From Puniceicoccales bacterium (GTDB lineage Bacteria; Verrucomicrobiota; Verrucomicrobiia; Opitutales; JAIRLG01), in the NCBI GenBank assembly GCA_031278595.1, contig JAITKE010000021.1:1-7924 (forward strand): a stretch of DNA of 7,924 bases. The letters run 5' to 3'. Made by a program: the position numbers and the translations under genes. This document shows positions 1 through 4,718 of this stretch, in pieces (position 1 is the first letter of the stretch; every line of letters begins with the position of its first letter). Under the pieces are notes generated by a model, which was not told the DNA's origin, searched no databases, and saw nothing but the letters and a program-made list of their open reading frames with translations.

Positions 1-82
1 AAGAGGAAAAGGCCTCCGGCCTTTTCCCTTCCGGGCGGCCCGCTCCGCGGGCCCGATGCCTTTGGCATCGAAAGCCGGCCCC
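1..82. repeat. Cloverleaf palindrome, partial copy (A1)
   Basis: Three hairpin arms follow one another without spacers: a long arm (about 1-14 with 18-36, loop TCC 15-17, one bulged A), GGCCCGC 37-43 with GCGGGCC 47-53 (loop TCC), and CGATGCC 54-60 with GGCATCG 64-70 (loop TTT). The outer stem's 3' strand, AAAGCCGGCCCC (71-82), is present. Its 5' partner must lie before position 1, as the related copy at 2057-2155 predicts. Confidence 0.75.
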
Positions 83-134
83 AAAAACAAGACCCTCCCG
101 TAAACGCCCTTGTTGAGACGAATTCACACTCTAG
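1..134 (-). mobile_element. Partial MITE-like element, cut by window start
   Basis: This is the same element as the one at 2001-2321, in the opposite orientation. Read as the reverse complement of about 2010-2145, it aligns almost throughout, including the arm GGCCCGC/GCGGGCC and the flank around CAAACGCCCTTG. It ends at a CTAG (131-134) preceded by a decayed version of the terminal repeat (GACGA and CACTCTAG remain recognisable). The other end lies upstream of the window. There is no coding capacity and no transposase. Identity to the copy at 2001 is seen directly; mobility is inferred from the second copy and its terminal repeats. Confidence 0.7.
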
Positions 135-320
135 AACCACAACCTCGGGAGGAGGACTACCGTATTTCAGAGGCAGGACATTGTTTATCGGGAGCGATTT
201 TTCCTCTCTGCGGGGTGGAGAAAAGAAAAAACCATGGAGGGTGGAGACACTCGACTTCCTCCGGAAGAATCTTGACAGCAAGGAGGATTCCCGTTCCCTC
301 CGCCTGGAATTAAGAAAACT
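135..320 (+). other. Leader region of rpsP, no gene seen
   Basis: No convincing coding region is visible. A perfect TTGACA hexamer lies at 272-277, but no good -10 box sits 16-18 bases downstream. AGGAGG occurs at 281-286 and a similar purine run near 150-156. Neither is at ribosome-binding distance from the rpsP ATG at 321 (34 bases separate the closer one). A short hairpin CTTCC-TCC-GGAAG lies around 254-266. The promoter of the ribosomal cluster is probably in or upstream of this stretch but cannot be placed. Confidence 0.3.
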
Positions 321-575
321 ATGGCCCTGAAGATCCGATTGCAGCGTCACGGTTCCCTCCACCGGCCGGCCTACCGGATCGTGGTGGCGGAGTCGACGGC
401 CCGGCGCGATGGGCGTTTCGTCGAAAAAATCGGCAACTACGACCCGCAGGCCCGGGGCCAGACGCCCTTCTGCACCCTCAGCCTGGAGCGGGCCACCTAC
501 TGGATGGGCGTGGGGGCCAAGCCGACGGACACCGTCCGCAGCCTGCTCGCCCAGAAGCGCCGCGAGGCCTCCTGA
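321..575 (+). CDS. rpsP: 30S ribosomal protein bS16
   Basis: This 84-residue protein is the usual size for bS16, an early-assembling small-subunit protein that binds 16S rRNA in the 5' and central domains. The start MALKIRLQRHGSLHRPAYRIVV matches the family's hallmark basic N-terminus (KIRL..G....P.YRIVVA), followed by ARRDGRFVEKIGNYDP, which is equally typical. The middle reads GQTPFCTLSLERATYW, where most homologues are more basic. The C-terminus is the usual WMGVGAKPTDTVRSLL helix. No Shine-Dalgarno sequence precedes the ATG (upstream sequence AATTAAGAAAACT). It is first in the rpsP-trmD-rplS order found in very many bacteria, but a diverged tandem duplication separates it from trmD, starting at its own stop codon. 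Confidence 0.97.
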   Translation: MALKIRLQRHGSLHRPAYRIVVAESTARRDGRFVEKIGNYDPQARGQTPFCTLSLERATYWMGVGAKPTDTVRSLLAQKRREAS

Positions 576-760
576 GTTCGGCCCAGGAGCCGGCGGACTG
601 ACTTTACCTTTCTCTTGGAAAGCGGGAACGATCTTCATCGACGTCGTTTCCCTCTTTCTCTAAATCCTGAGTTCGGCCAGGCCGCGTTCCGGGCTTTACC
701 TTTCTCTCGAAAAATGGGAGCAGTCTTCATCGATGTGGTTTCCCTCTTTCCCGAAATGCT
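571..760 (+). repeat. Tandem duplication of the rpsP-trmD junction
   Basis: Two diverged copies of about 95 bp lie head to tail. The first (about 571-665) and the second (about 666-760) both begin CCTGAGTTCGGCC, share CTTTACCTTTCTCT, then TCTTCATCGA and GTTTCCCTCTTTC. The unit runs from the last bases of rpsP through about the fifteenth codon of trmD. Differences within the coding part fall largely at third codon positions (GAC/GAT, GTC/GTG), so the copies are old. The segment between the shared start and CTTTACC differs most. Confidence 0.85.
622..663 (+). pseudogene. trmD 5' fragment (duplicated remnant)
   Basis: Within the upstream copy of the junction duplication, this stretch reads A-G-T-I-F-I-D-V-V-S-L-F-L-stop, aligned to the genuine TrmD start M-G-A-V-F-I-D-V-V-S-L-F-P. 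The initiator ATG is replaced by GCG and the frame ends at TAA (661-663). It is therefore a dead remnant of a second trmD start. Retention of the DVVSLF core with synonymous-type changes suggests that the duplicate was once read in this frame. Confidence 0.75.
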
Positions 761-1424
761 CACGGGTTTTCTGGCGACCAGCATCCTGGCCCGGGCCCAG
801 AAAAAGGGCCTCGTCCGTATCGCCGTCCACTCGCTTCGCCGCTGGGCCCATGGGAAGCACGCCATCACCGACGAGCCTCCCTTCGGGGGCGGGGCGGGCA
901 TGCTCCTGAAGCCGGAGCCGCTTTTCGCAGCGGTGGAGGAGCTGAGGAAGGAGGCCCCTTCGGCCTGGGTCATCTATCCCTCGCCGGAGGGAAGGCCCTT
1001 CTCCACATCCCGGGCCCGGGAACTGGCCCAGATGGAGCGGCTCATCTTCCTCTCGGGCCACTACGAGGGCATCGACGAGCGCGTGCGGGAGCATCTGGTG
1101 GATGAGGAAATTTCCATCGGCGACTATGTCCTCAGCAACGGAACCCTGGCGGCGGCGGTCCTCATCGACGCCCTCGTGCGCCAGATTCCCGGGGCCCTGG
1201 GGGACGAGAAATCCCTGGAGCAGGACAGCTTTTCCGAGGGCCTCCTGTCCTTCCCCCAATACACCCGTCCGGAAATCTTTCGCGGCTGGGCCGTACCGCC
1301 GATTCTCCTCTCCGGCCACCACCGGACCATTCGGGATTGGCGCCAGCAGCAGCGCCTTGCCCGTACCCAAGCCCGGCGACCCGAGCTCTGGGAGGCCTGG
1401 CAAAAACGCGGCGAAAAGGATTGA
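714..1424 (+). CDS. trmD: tRNA (guanine-N1-)-methyltransferase TrmD
   Basis: TrmD transfers a methyl group from S-adenosylmethionine to N1 of G37 in tRNAs reading CNN or similar codons, preventing +1 frameshifting. The 236-residue product is typical in length. Visible family motifs are DEPPFGGGAGM (53-63), the trefoil-knot SAM site GHYEGIDERV (115-124) and EISIGDYVLSNGTLA (132-146). The C-terminal domain contains QDSF, with the conserved catalytic-type Asp, then the YTRPEIFRGWAVPPILLSG region and a basic tail. SNGTL replaces the commoner SGGEL after GDYVL. The ATG at 714 was chosen because MGAVFIDVVSLFPEM is the standard TrmD N-terminus; the in-frame ATG at 615 would add unrelated residues made from the duplicated junction. 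No Shine-Dalgarno sequence is seen. rplS follows after 51 bases. Confidence 0.97.
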   Translation: MGAVFIDVVSLFPEMLTGFLATSILARAQKKGLVRIAVHSLRRWAHGKHAITDEPPFGGGAGMLLKPEPLFAAVEELRKEAPSAWVIYPSPEGRPFSTSRARELAQMERLIFLSGHYEGIDERVREHLVDEEISIGDYVLSNGTLAAAVLIDALVRQIPGALGDEKSLEQDSFSEGLLSFPQYTRPEIFRGWAVPPILLSGHHRTIRDWRQQQRLARTQARRPELWEAWQKRGEKD

Positions 1425-1445
1425 TTTCCCTCTCCTCTCTCACTA

Positions 1446-1461
1446 GCTTGACGCGTCAAGC
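1446..1461. promoter_or_regulatory. Perfect 16-bp palindrome before rplS
   Basis: GCTTGACGCGTCAAGC is a perfect 16-bp palindrome ending two bases before the rplS Shine-Dalgarno sequence. As RNA it would form a 6-bp stem with a CGCG loop that abuts the ribosome-binding site. As DNA it could be a dimer-binding operator. Position suggests control of rplS translation or transcription; the regulator is unknown. Confidence 0.4.
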
Positions 1462-1463
1462 CC

Positions 1464-1469
1464 AGGAGG
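1464..1469 (+). promoter_or_regulatory. Ribosome binding site of rplS
   Basis: AGGAGG lies six bases before the rplS ATG. It is the only strong, properly spaced Shine-Dalgarno sequence before any gene in this window. Confidence 0.85.
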
Positions 1470-1475
1470 TGCCTC

Positions 1476-1988
1476 ATGAACGTCCTTATTCAAAAAATCA
1501 CGCAGGAGCAGCTGAAGCCCAATCGCGACGTGTTCAAGGTTGGCGATGGGGTGCGGGTTCACGTGAAAATCCGCGAGGGCGAGAAGGAGCGCATCCAGAT
1601 ATTTGCGGGCATCGTCATCGCGCGCCGCGGCTCCGGCATCCACGCCTCTTTCACGGTGCGACGGGTGTCCTTCGGCGAGGGTGTCGAACGGGTATTCGCA
1701 CTGCACTCGCCGAGGATCGAGAAAATCGAGGTGGAGCGTGAGAGTGTTCCCATGCGTCGGGCCAAGCTCTACTACCTGCGCCAGCGCATCGGCAAGGAGG
1801 CCGTCAAGGTGAAGGAGAAGAGCATTTGGGAAAATAAAGCCCGTGGCGCCCCATCGGCTCCGAAGTCGGTTCCAAAGGCGTCTCTAAAGTCTCTTCCGGA
1901 GACAGAGGCTTCGAAATCGGCTCCGGCGGCGGCTTCGCAATCACCCCTAATACCGGAGGCAAAGGCGCAGGAAGGGCAGGTCTCGTGA
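1476..1988 (+). CDS. rplS: 50S ribosomal protein bL19 with C-terminal tail
   Basis: bL19 sits at the 30S-50S interface and contributes to an intersubunit bridge. Residues 1 to about 118 are a complete bL19: the N-terminal helix, KVGDGVRVHVKI, then IFAGIVIARRGSGIHASFTVRR, GEGVERVFALHSPRI and RRAKLYYLRQRIGK, all in family order. The protein is 170 residues against the usual 115-120. The extra ~50 residues form a low-complexity Ala/Pro/Ser/Lys tail with repeated SAP- and KSxP-like units, probably disordered. The start is fixed by the strong Shine-Dalgarno sequence and MNVLIQKI. The gene ends 12 bases before a MITE-like element, so the tail is not derived from that insertion. Confidence 0.96.
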   Translation: MNVLIQKITQEQLKPNRDVFKVGDGVRVHVKIREGEKERIQIFAGIVIARRGSGIHASFTVRRVSFGEGVERVFALHSPRIEKIEVERESVPMRRAKLYYLRQRIGKEAVKVKEKSIWENKARGAPSAPKSVPKASLKSLPETEASKSAPAAASQSPLIPEAKAQEGQVS

Positions 1989-2056
1989 TTTCGTTTTCGC
2001 CTAGGGGGTATCATCAAATTCAGCAAGGGCGTTTGCTGGAGGGCCTTGTTTTTTTT

Positions 2057-2155
2057 GGGGCCGGATTTCGATGCCGGAAGCATCGGGCCCGCGAAGCGGG
2101 CCGCCCGGAGGGGAAAAGGCCGGAGGCCTTTTCTTCTCCGGGCAAAGCCGGCCCC
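2057..2155. repeat. Cloverleaf palindrome (A2)
   Basis: The outer stem is GGGGCCGG (2057-2064) with CCGGCCCC (2148-2155), then one mismatch, then TTT (2066-2068) with AAA (2144-2146). Arm 1 is CGATGC (2069-2074) with GCATCG (2080-2085). Arm 2 is GGCCCGC (2086-2092) with GCGGGCC (2096-2102), loop GAA. Arm 3 is a 19-bp arm, 2103-2121 with 2125-2143, loop GGA, containing two G-T pairings. The arms are contiguous with no unpaired bases between them. It is preceded by eight T residues. Confidence 0.85.
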
Positions 2156-2182
2156 ACCGGGATCGGTGGAGCTCTTGGAAAA

Positions 2183-2193
2183 CGTCGTCAAAT
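2183..2193 (+). repeat. Internal copy of the MITE terminal motif
   Basis: CGTCGTCAAAT matches the inner part of the terminal repeat (GTGTCGTCAAAT) in left-end orientation. Together with the right end at 2303-2321 it could bound a shorter nested element of roughly 140 bp inside the 321-bp element. Confidence 0.5.
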
Positions 2194-2204
2194 AAAAGAT
2201 GGAC

Positions 2205-2234
2205 AAAGAAAAAAAGAGAGGAAGAAGGAGAGGA
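2205..2234 (+). other. 30-nt pure purine tract
   Basis: An uninterrupted A/G run lies in the right half of the MITE-like element, and purine bias continues on both sides with rare interruptions (about 2194-2245). It makes the in-frame translation here Lys/Arg/Glu-rich, as expected of non-coding DNA. Confidence 0.6.
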
Positions 2235-2283
2235 TGGAAAAAGGACACACCAAAGATACGAATCAGATGAATTGTGGAATAAG

Positions 2284-3048
2284 ATGGAAAGGTTGCTACC
2301 TGATTTGACGACACCGCCTAGGGAAAATTATTTCTCGCGCATCTGGCGCCGGGCCTGGATCTATGGCTTGGCCGGCATCGCCCTGGCGACCGGCTCTTGG
2401 GTGGAGGGAAATTCCCAAGCCGCAACGCCATCCGGTGTCCCTTCGGCACCATCCGCTCCGGTCGCGGCCCCGACGGGCAAGGAGGGAAGTCCTCCCGCTG
2501 CAGCCGTCTCCACTGCGGTCGCTTCGGTTTCATCTGCTCCGGTCGTTCCCCTTTCGGTTGCTCCGGCCGAGAGGGATGCGACCGTGCCCAGTCCTTTGGA
2601 ACAGCCAAAAACAACACAGCCTATGGAACGCACGCTTATCATTCTGAAGCCCGACTGCCTGGAGGGCCACCATGTGGGAGAGGTTCTCGCCCGCTTCGAG
2701 GAGGCCGGGTTTCCCCTCATCGCCTGCAAGATGAAAGAGGTGCCGGATGCGGTTTGGCTCGAGCATTATGCCCATCTCGCCCACCTGCCCTTTTTTCAGG
2801 AAATCGTGGAATTCATGAGCGCGGGGCCGGTCCTCCTGCTGATCCTTGAGGGGCCCGATGTGGTCGCCCGCGTCCGCACGCTTCTGGGGGATACCGATTC
2901 CCGCACGGCGGCCCCCGGTACGATTCGCCGGACTTGGGGGACGGATAAGATGCGCAACATCGCCCATGCGTCGGACAGCCCCCAAACGGCGGCCACCGAG
3001 ATCAAGCGCTTCTTCAAACCGGATGAGATTTTCTCCGCCCAGCCCTGA
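2284..3048 (+). CDS. ndk: Nucleoside diphosphate kinase, N-terminally extended
   Basis: NDK moves the gamma-phosphate between nucleoside triphosphates and diphosphates through a phosphohistidine. The C-terminal 141 residues (from Met at 2623) are a full-length NDK: ERTLIILKPD, HYAHLAHLPFF, FMSAGPVLLLILEG, TAAPGTIRRTWG and the active-site motif NIAHASDS (His is residue 228 here, 115 of the domain). Upstream the frame stays open with an Ala/Pro/Ser/Val-rich linker (about 47-113) and a basic then hydrophobic segment (RRAW then IYGLAGIALATG, about 22-40) resembling a signal peptide or anchor. With the ATG at 2284 the first 12 codons come from the MITE end. The start is uncertain: 2284, GTG 2401 and 2623 are all possible, and none has a clear Shine-Dalgarno sequence. 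The NDK identity is firm; the extension is plausible but unproven, since a membrane or exported NDK would be odd. Confidence 0.9.
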   Translation: MERLLPDLTTPPRENYFSRIWRRAWIYGLAGIALATGSWVEGNSQAATPSGVPSAPSAPVAAPTGKEGSPPAAAVSTAVASVSSAPVVPLSVAPAERDATVPSPLEQPKTTQPMERTLIILKPDCLEGHHVGEVLARFEEAGFPLIACKMKEVPDAVWLEHYAHLAHLPFFQEIVEFMSAGPVLLLILEGPDVVARVRTLLGDTDSRTAAPGTIRRTWGTDKMRNIAHASDSPQTAATEIKRFFKPDEIFSAQP

Positions 3049-3111
3049 GGAATTTTTTTCGATGTCCGTGCTCTGGATTGGATTTGAAGATGATAAAGAT
3101 CGGATCGAAGG

Positions 3112-3282
3112 ATGAAGCGCGCCGGTGTTTTTTGGGAAAAATGCCTCGGAAGATTGGATTTGATCGACCGCCTCTTCATCCGGCTCTGCCTCGGCCGCCT
3201 CATCCCCATGATTCTGTCCGTCATCAGCCTCTGGCTCTGGCAGCAGCTCCAGCGCTTGGAATATCGGCGGGAGCATCCGTGA
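3112..3282 (+). CDS. Small predicted membrane protein, unrecognised
   Basis: This 56-residue frame starts at an ATG directly preceded by GAAGG and ends at TGA. The product begins MKRAGVFWEKCLGRLDLIDRL, has a hydrophobic stretch LIPMILSVISLWLW (about 30-43) long enough for a single membrane pass, and ends with a charged tail (QRLEYRREHP). Codons are heavily C-ending (CTC, ATC, CGC), like the neighbouring real genes, which supports coding. It lies 63 bases after ndk on the same strand and 74 bases before the phosphoesterase gene. I do not recognise a family. An in-frame stop at 3094-3096 leaves little room for an earlier start. Confidence 0.6.
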   Translation: MKRAGVFWEKCLGRLDLIDRLFIRLCLGRLIPMILSVISLWLWQQLQRLEYRREHP

Positions 3283-3356
3283 AGCTTAAATTTATTTTAA
3301 ATTTTTGCAGCAGCCATGGGAATGCCATTTGGAACATCTATGAATTTTAAATTTCT
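3283..3356 (+). promoter_or_regulatory. AT-rich leader before the phosphoesterase gene
   Basis: This short island is much richer in A/T than the surrounding DNA. TTTAAATTT-type palindromic words occur twice at its start and once at its end, and TCTATGAAT is directly repeated at 3337-3345 and 3353-3361, the second overlapping the start codon. It is the likely promoter region for the gene at 3357, but no -35/-10 pair can be assigned with confidence. Confidence 0.35.
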
Positions 3357-4166
3357 ATGAATCAAGCCTCTTCCGCCCGTATCCTTTTTCTCGGCGACAT
3401 TCTCGGCAAGCCGGGAAGGGCCCTGGTGCTCAGCCAACTGCCGGTGATTCGGGAGCGATTTTCCCTCGACCTCGTCCTGGCCAATGGGGAGAATTCCGCC
3501 TCGGACAAAGGCTCCGGCATAACCGCCGCCATCGCCCAGGAGCTGCACACCGCCGGCATTTCGGCCATCACGCTGGGAAATCATGCCTGGGGCCAGAAGG
3601 AATTTATCGGCGAAATCGATGCCGTTCCCTTCGTCTGCCGACCGGCTAACTTTTCGGCCTCGGCGCCCGGAGCCTCCTGGGTCGAGCTGCCCTTCTGCGG
3701 CAAGCGTCTCGGCATCGCGTGCCTCCTGGGCCATGAGTTCATGAAAATCCCCATCGATTGTTCGCCCTTTCGGGCGGCGGGTGAGCTGCTGGAGCGGCAT
3801 CCGGAGATCGATGCCTGGATCTTCGACTTCCATGCCGAGACGACGGCCGAGAAAATGGCCATGGGCTGGCACCTCAACGGTCGGGCGCTGGCGGTGGTGG
3901 GCACCCATACCCATGTCCAGACCAACGATGCCCGGGTGCTGGACGGCGGCACCGCCTACATAACCGACCTCGGGATGTGCGGTCCCTACCGCTCCATCAT
4001 CGGGCATAAAATCGAGGCCCGACTGCCGAGCCTTTTGCAGAACGTCCCCCCTCGGGCGGAGGTCGCCAACGAAGATGTCCAGCTCCGCGGCTGCCTCATC
4101 GAGGTCGATCCCACCAGCCTGAAGACGCGCTCGGCCCAGGCCTTCCGCTGGCCGCTGCCGGAGTGA
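3357..4166 (+). CDS. ymdB: YmdB-family metallophosphoesterase
   Basis: The 269-residue protein has the usual length of the TIGR00282/YmdB family, binuclear-metal phosphoesterases. Bacillus subtilis YmdB hydrolyses 2',3'-cyclic nucleotides and affects RNA turnover and biofilm decisions. The whole ligand set is visible: Asp14 (FLGDILGKPGR), Glu45-Asn46 (NGENSA), Asn75 (LGNHAW), His159 (DFHAETTAEK), and His184 and His186 (GTHTHVQT). The closing motif TDLGMCGPYRSIIG is also standard. The start codon has no Shine-Dalgarno sequence; MNQASSARILFLGD gives the normal distance to the first metal ligand. The gene is convergent with rsmA, and the last codons are echoed by short repeats downstream. Cellular role in this organism is inferred from the family only. 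Confidence 0.92.
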   Translation: MNQASSARILFLGDILGKPGRALVLSQLPVIRERFSLDLVLANGENSASDKGSGITAAIAQELHTAGISAITLGNHAWGQKEFIGEIDAVPFVCRPANFSASAPGASWVELPFCGKRLGIACLLGHEFMKIPIDCSPFRAAGELLERHPEIDAWIFDFHAETTAEKMAMGWHLNGRALAVVGTHTHVQTNDARVLDGGTAYITDLGMCGPYRSIIGHKIEARLPSLLQNVPPRAEVANEDVQLRGCLIEVDPTSLKTRSAQAFRWPLPE

Positions 4167-4278
4167 GTGGCGTTCCATGGCGTCCCGTCTTTCCAGCCGG
4201 CTGGCCGGTACAATTCTGGCCACTGCCAGAGTAAGCGGCGTCTCTTCTGCTTTTTAGACTGGCTTTTCAGGCCGTTTT

Positions 4279-4380
4279 GGGGCGATGGCCCGGCTGAGAA
4301 CGGCCTTCGGCCATTCTCAGACTCGGCTGTTTTACTTTCAGGAAAACAGCCGCCTGGCTTTGCCAGGGGGCCATCGCCCC
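4279..4380. repeat. Cloverleaf palindrome (B)
   Basis: A perfect 13-bp outer stem pairs GGGGCGATGGCCC (4279-4291) with GGGCCATCGCCCC (4368-4380). Arm 1 is 4294-4320: CTGAGAA with TTCTCAG, then GGCC-TTC-GGCC after one mismatch. Arm 2 is 4324-4352: CGGCTGTTTT with AAAACAGCCG, then one mismatch and CT-TTC-AG. Arm 3 is 4353-4367: CCTGGC-TTT-GCCAGG. Only two and three bases separate arms at the first two junctions. TTTT before and A-run after extend the outer stem apart from one bulged C. No clear terminal inverted repeats flank this copy. Confidence 0.85.
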
Positions 4381-4453
4381 CAAAAAAACCTACCGGGACG
4401 GCTGACTAATACTAGAGGGTGTCGTCAAACTAGAATGAGGGGGGCATTTTTTT

Positions 4454-4530
4454 GGGGCCCCGGGACAGCCCTCGAAGAGGGCTTAAGCGGCTAAAGCCGC
4501 TTGCTCGCGAAGCGAGCGTCCCGGGGCCCC
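4454..4530. repeat. Cloverleaf palindrome (C), perfectly paired
   Basis: The outer stem GGGGCCCCGGGAC (4454-4466) pairs perfectly with GTCCCGGGGCCCC (4518-4530). The arms are AGCCCTC-GAA-GAGGGCT (4467-4483), AAGCGGC-TAAA-GCCGCTT (4485-4502) and GCTCGC-GAA-GCGAGC (4503-4517). Every stem is perfect, and only base 4484 is unpaired between arms. All but 11 of the 77 bases are paired. Confidence 0.9.
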
Positions 4531-4552
4531 CGCCAAAACGCTCGATGAACCC

Positions 4553-4622
4553 CAGCTTCTACGGTTGACGGAACCTCAGCTCTCACGATTGACAGAAGTT
4601 TCCAGTTTCTATTTGACGACAC
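4553..4622 (+). repeat. Three subterminal direct repeats in the MITE
   Basis: Units begin at about 4553 (CAGCTTCTACGGTTGACGGA), 4577 (CAGCTCTCACGATTGACAGA) and 4603 (CAGTTTCTATTTGACGACA), at spacings of 24 and 26 bases. The third runs into the right terminal repeat. Such arrays next to a transposon end can be transposase-binding sites; each unit also carries a TTGAC word. Confidence 0.5.
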
Positions 4623-4718
4623 CCTCTAGGACGACGGGCCCTGTTCCAGTCGCTGCCGGAGTGAGCGGCCATCGCGCGCGCGGCCCATAATCCCCAGGTT
4701 CCTTATTCCCTTAACAGA

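Larger units (their letters stand above)
2001..2321. mobile_element. MITE-like element with IS630-type ends
   Basis: The element is bounded by CTAG on both sides. The left end CTAGGGGGTATCATCAAAT (2001-2019) is the inverted match of the right end (2303-2321; reverse complement CTAGGCGGTGTCGTCAAAT), 16 of 19 positions. The right end also matches the termini of the element at 4412-4629 at 17 of 19. CTAG-flanked ends with an implied TA duplication are characteristic of IS630/Tc1-mariner transposition. The interior holds a cloverleaf palindrome (2057-2155), an internal terminus-like CGTCGTCAAAT (2183-2193) and a purine tract. There is no transposase, so it would be non-autonomous. It lies between rplS and ndk and supplies the likely start of the ndk frame. 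Confidence 0.75.
4412..4629. mobile_element. Complete 218-bp MITE with IS630-type ends
   Basis: Perfect 18-bp terminal inverted repeats bound the element: CTAGAGGGTGTCGTCAAA (4412-4429) and its complement (4612-4629). The match continues past a single extra C on the left (TAGAA on both sides). Ends lie in CTAG, consistent with TA target duplication by an IS630/Tc1-mariner type transposase. The interior holds a cloverleaf palindrome (4454-4530) and three subterminal repeats (4553-4622) and no gene. The intact ends suggest more recent movement than the copy at 2001. It lies in the convergent gap between the phosphoesterase gene and rsmA. Confidence 0.85.
4149..4668 (+). repeat. Three dispersed copies of a ~24-bp repeat
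   Basis: A motif built on CGCTGCCGGAGTGAGCGGC occurs at the 3' end of the phosphoesterase gene (about 4149-4172), again at about 4216-4241 (CACTGCCAGAGTAAGCGGC) and right after the MITE at about 4646-4669. The second and third copies bracket the cloverleaf at 4279 and the MITE at 4412. The first pair matches at about 20 of 24 positions. Copies are too short to encode anything; origin is unclear. Confidence 0.55.

Noticed and set aside
272..300. TTGACA as the -35 box of an rpsP promoter
   Set aside because: No acceptable -10 hexamer lies at 16-18 bases; the downstream sequence is CCCTTCC-like.
110..313. 67-codon frame upstream of rpsP
   Set aside because: It begins inside the MITE remnant and its product has no coherent composition or Shine-Dalgarno support.
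615..713. Longer TrmD start at the ATG at 615
   Set aside because: The added residues come from the duplicated junction and look unlike any TrmD; MGAVFIDVVSLFPEM at 714 is the standard N-terminus.
696..1403. Long minus-strand open frame opposite trmD
   Set aside because: It is the antisense shadow of a clear trmD and shows no domain.
2071..2283. Most upstream start of the ndk frame at 2071
   Set aside because: It would translate the cloverleaf and purine tract of the MITE, giving a compositionally odd peptide with no domain.
3297..4223. Long minus-strand open frame opposite the phosphoesterase gene
   Set aside because: It is the GC-rich shadow of a gene with all metal-binding motifs on the + strand; the product has no recognisable features.
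4673..4685. CGCGCGCG run as a terminator or Z-DNA site
   Set aside because: It is short, with no U-run, and only a 4-bp GGCC pairing; too weak to call.
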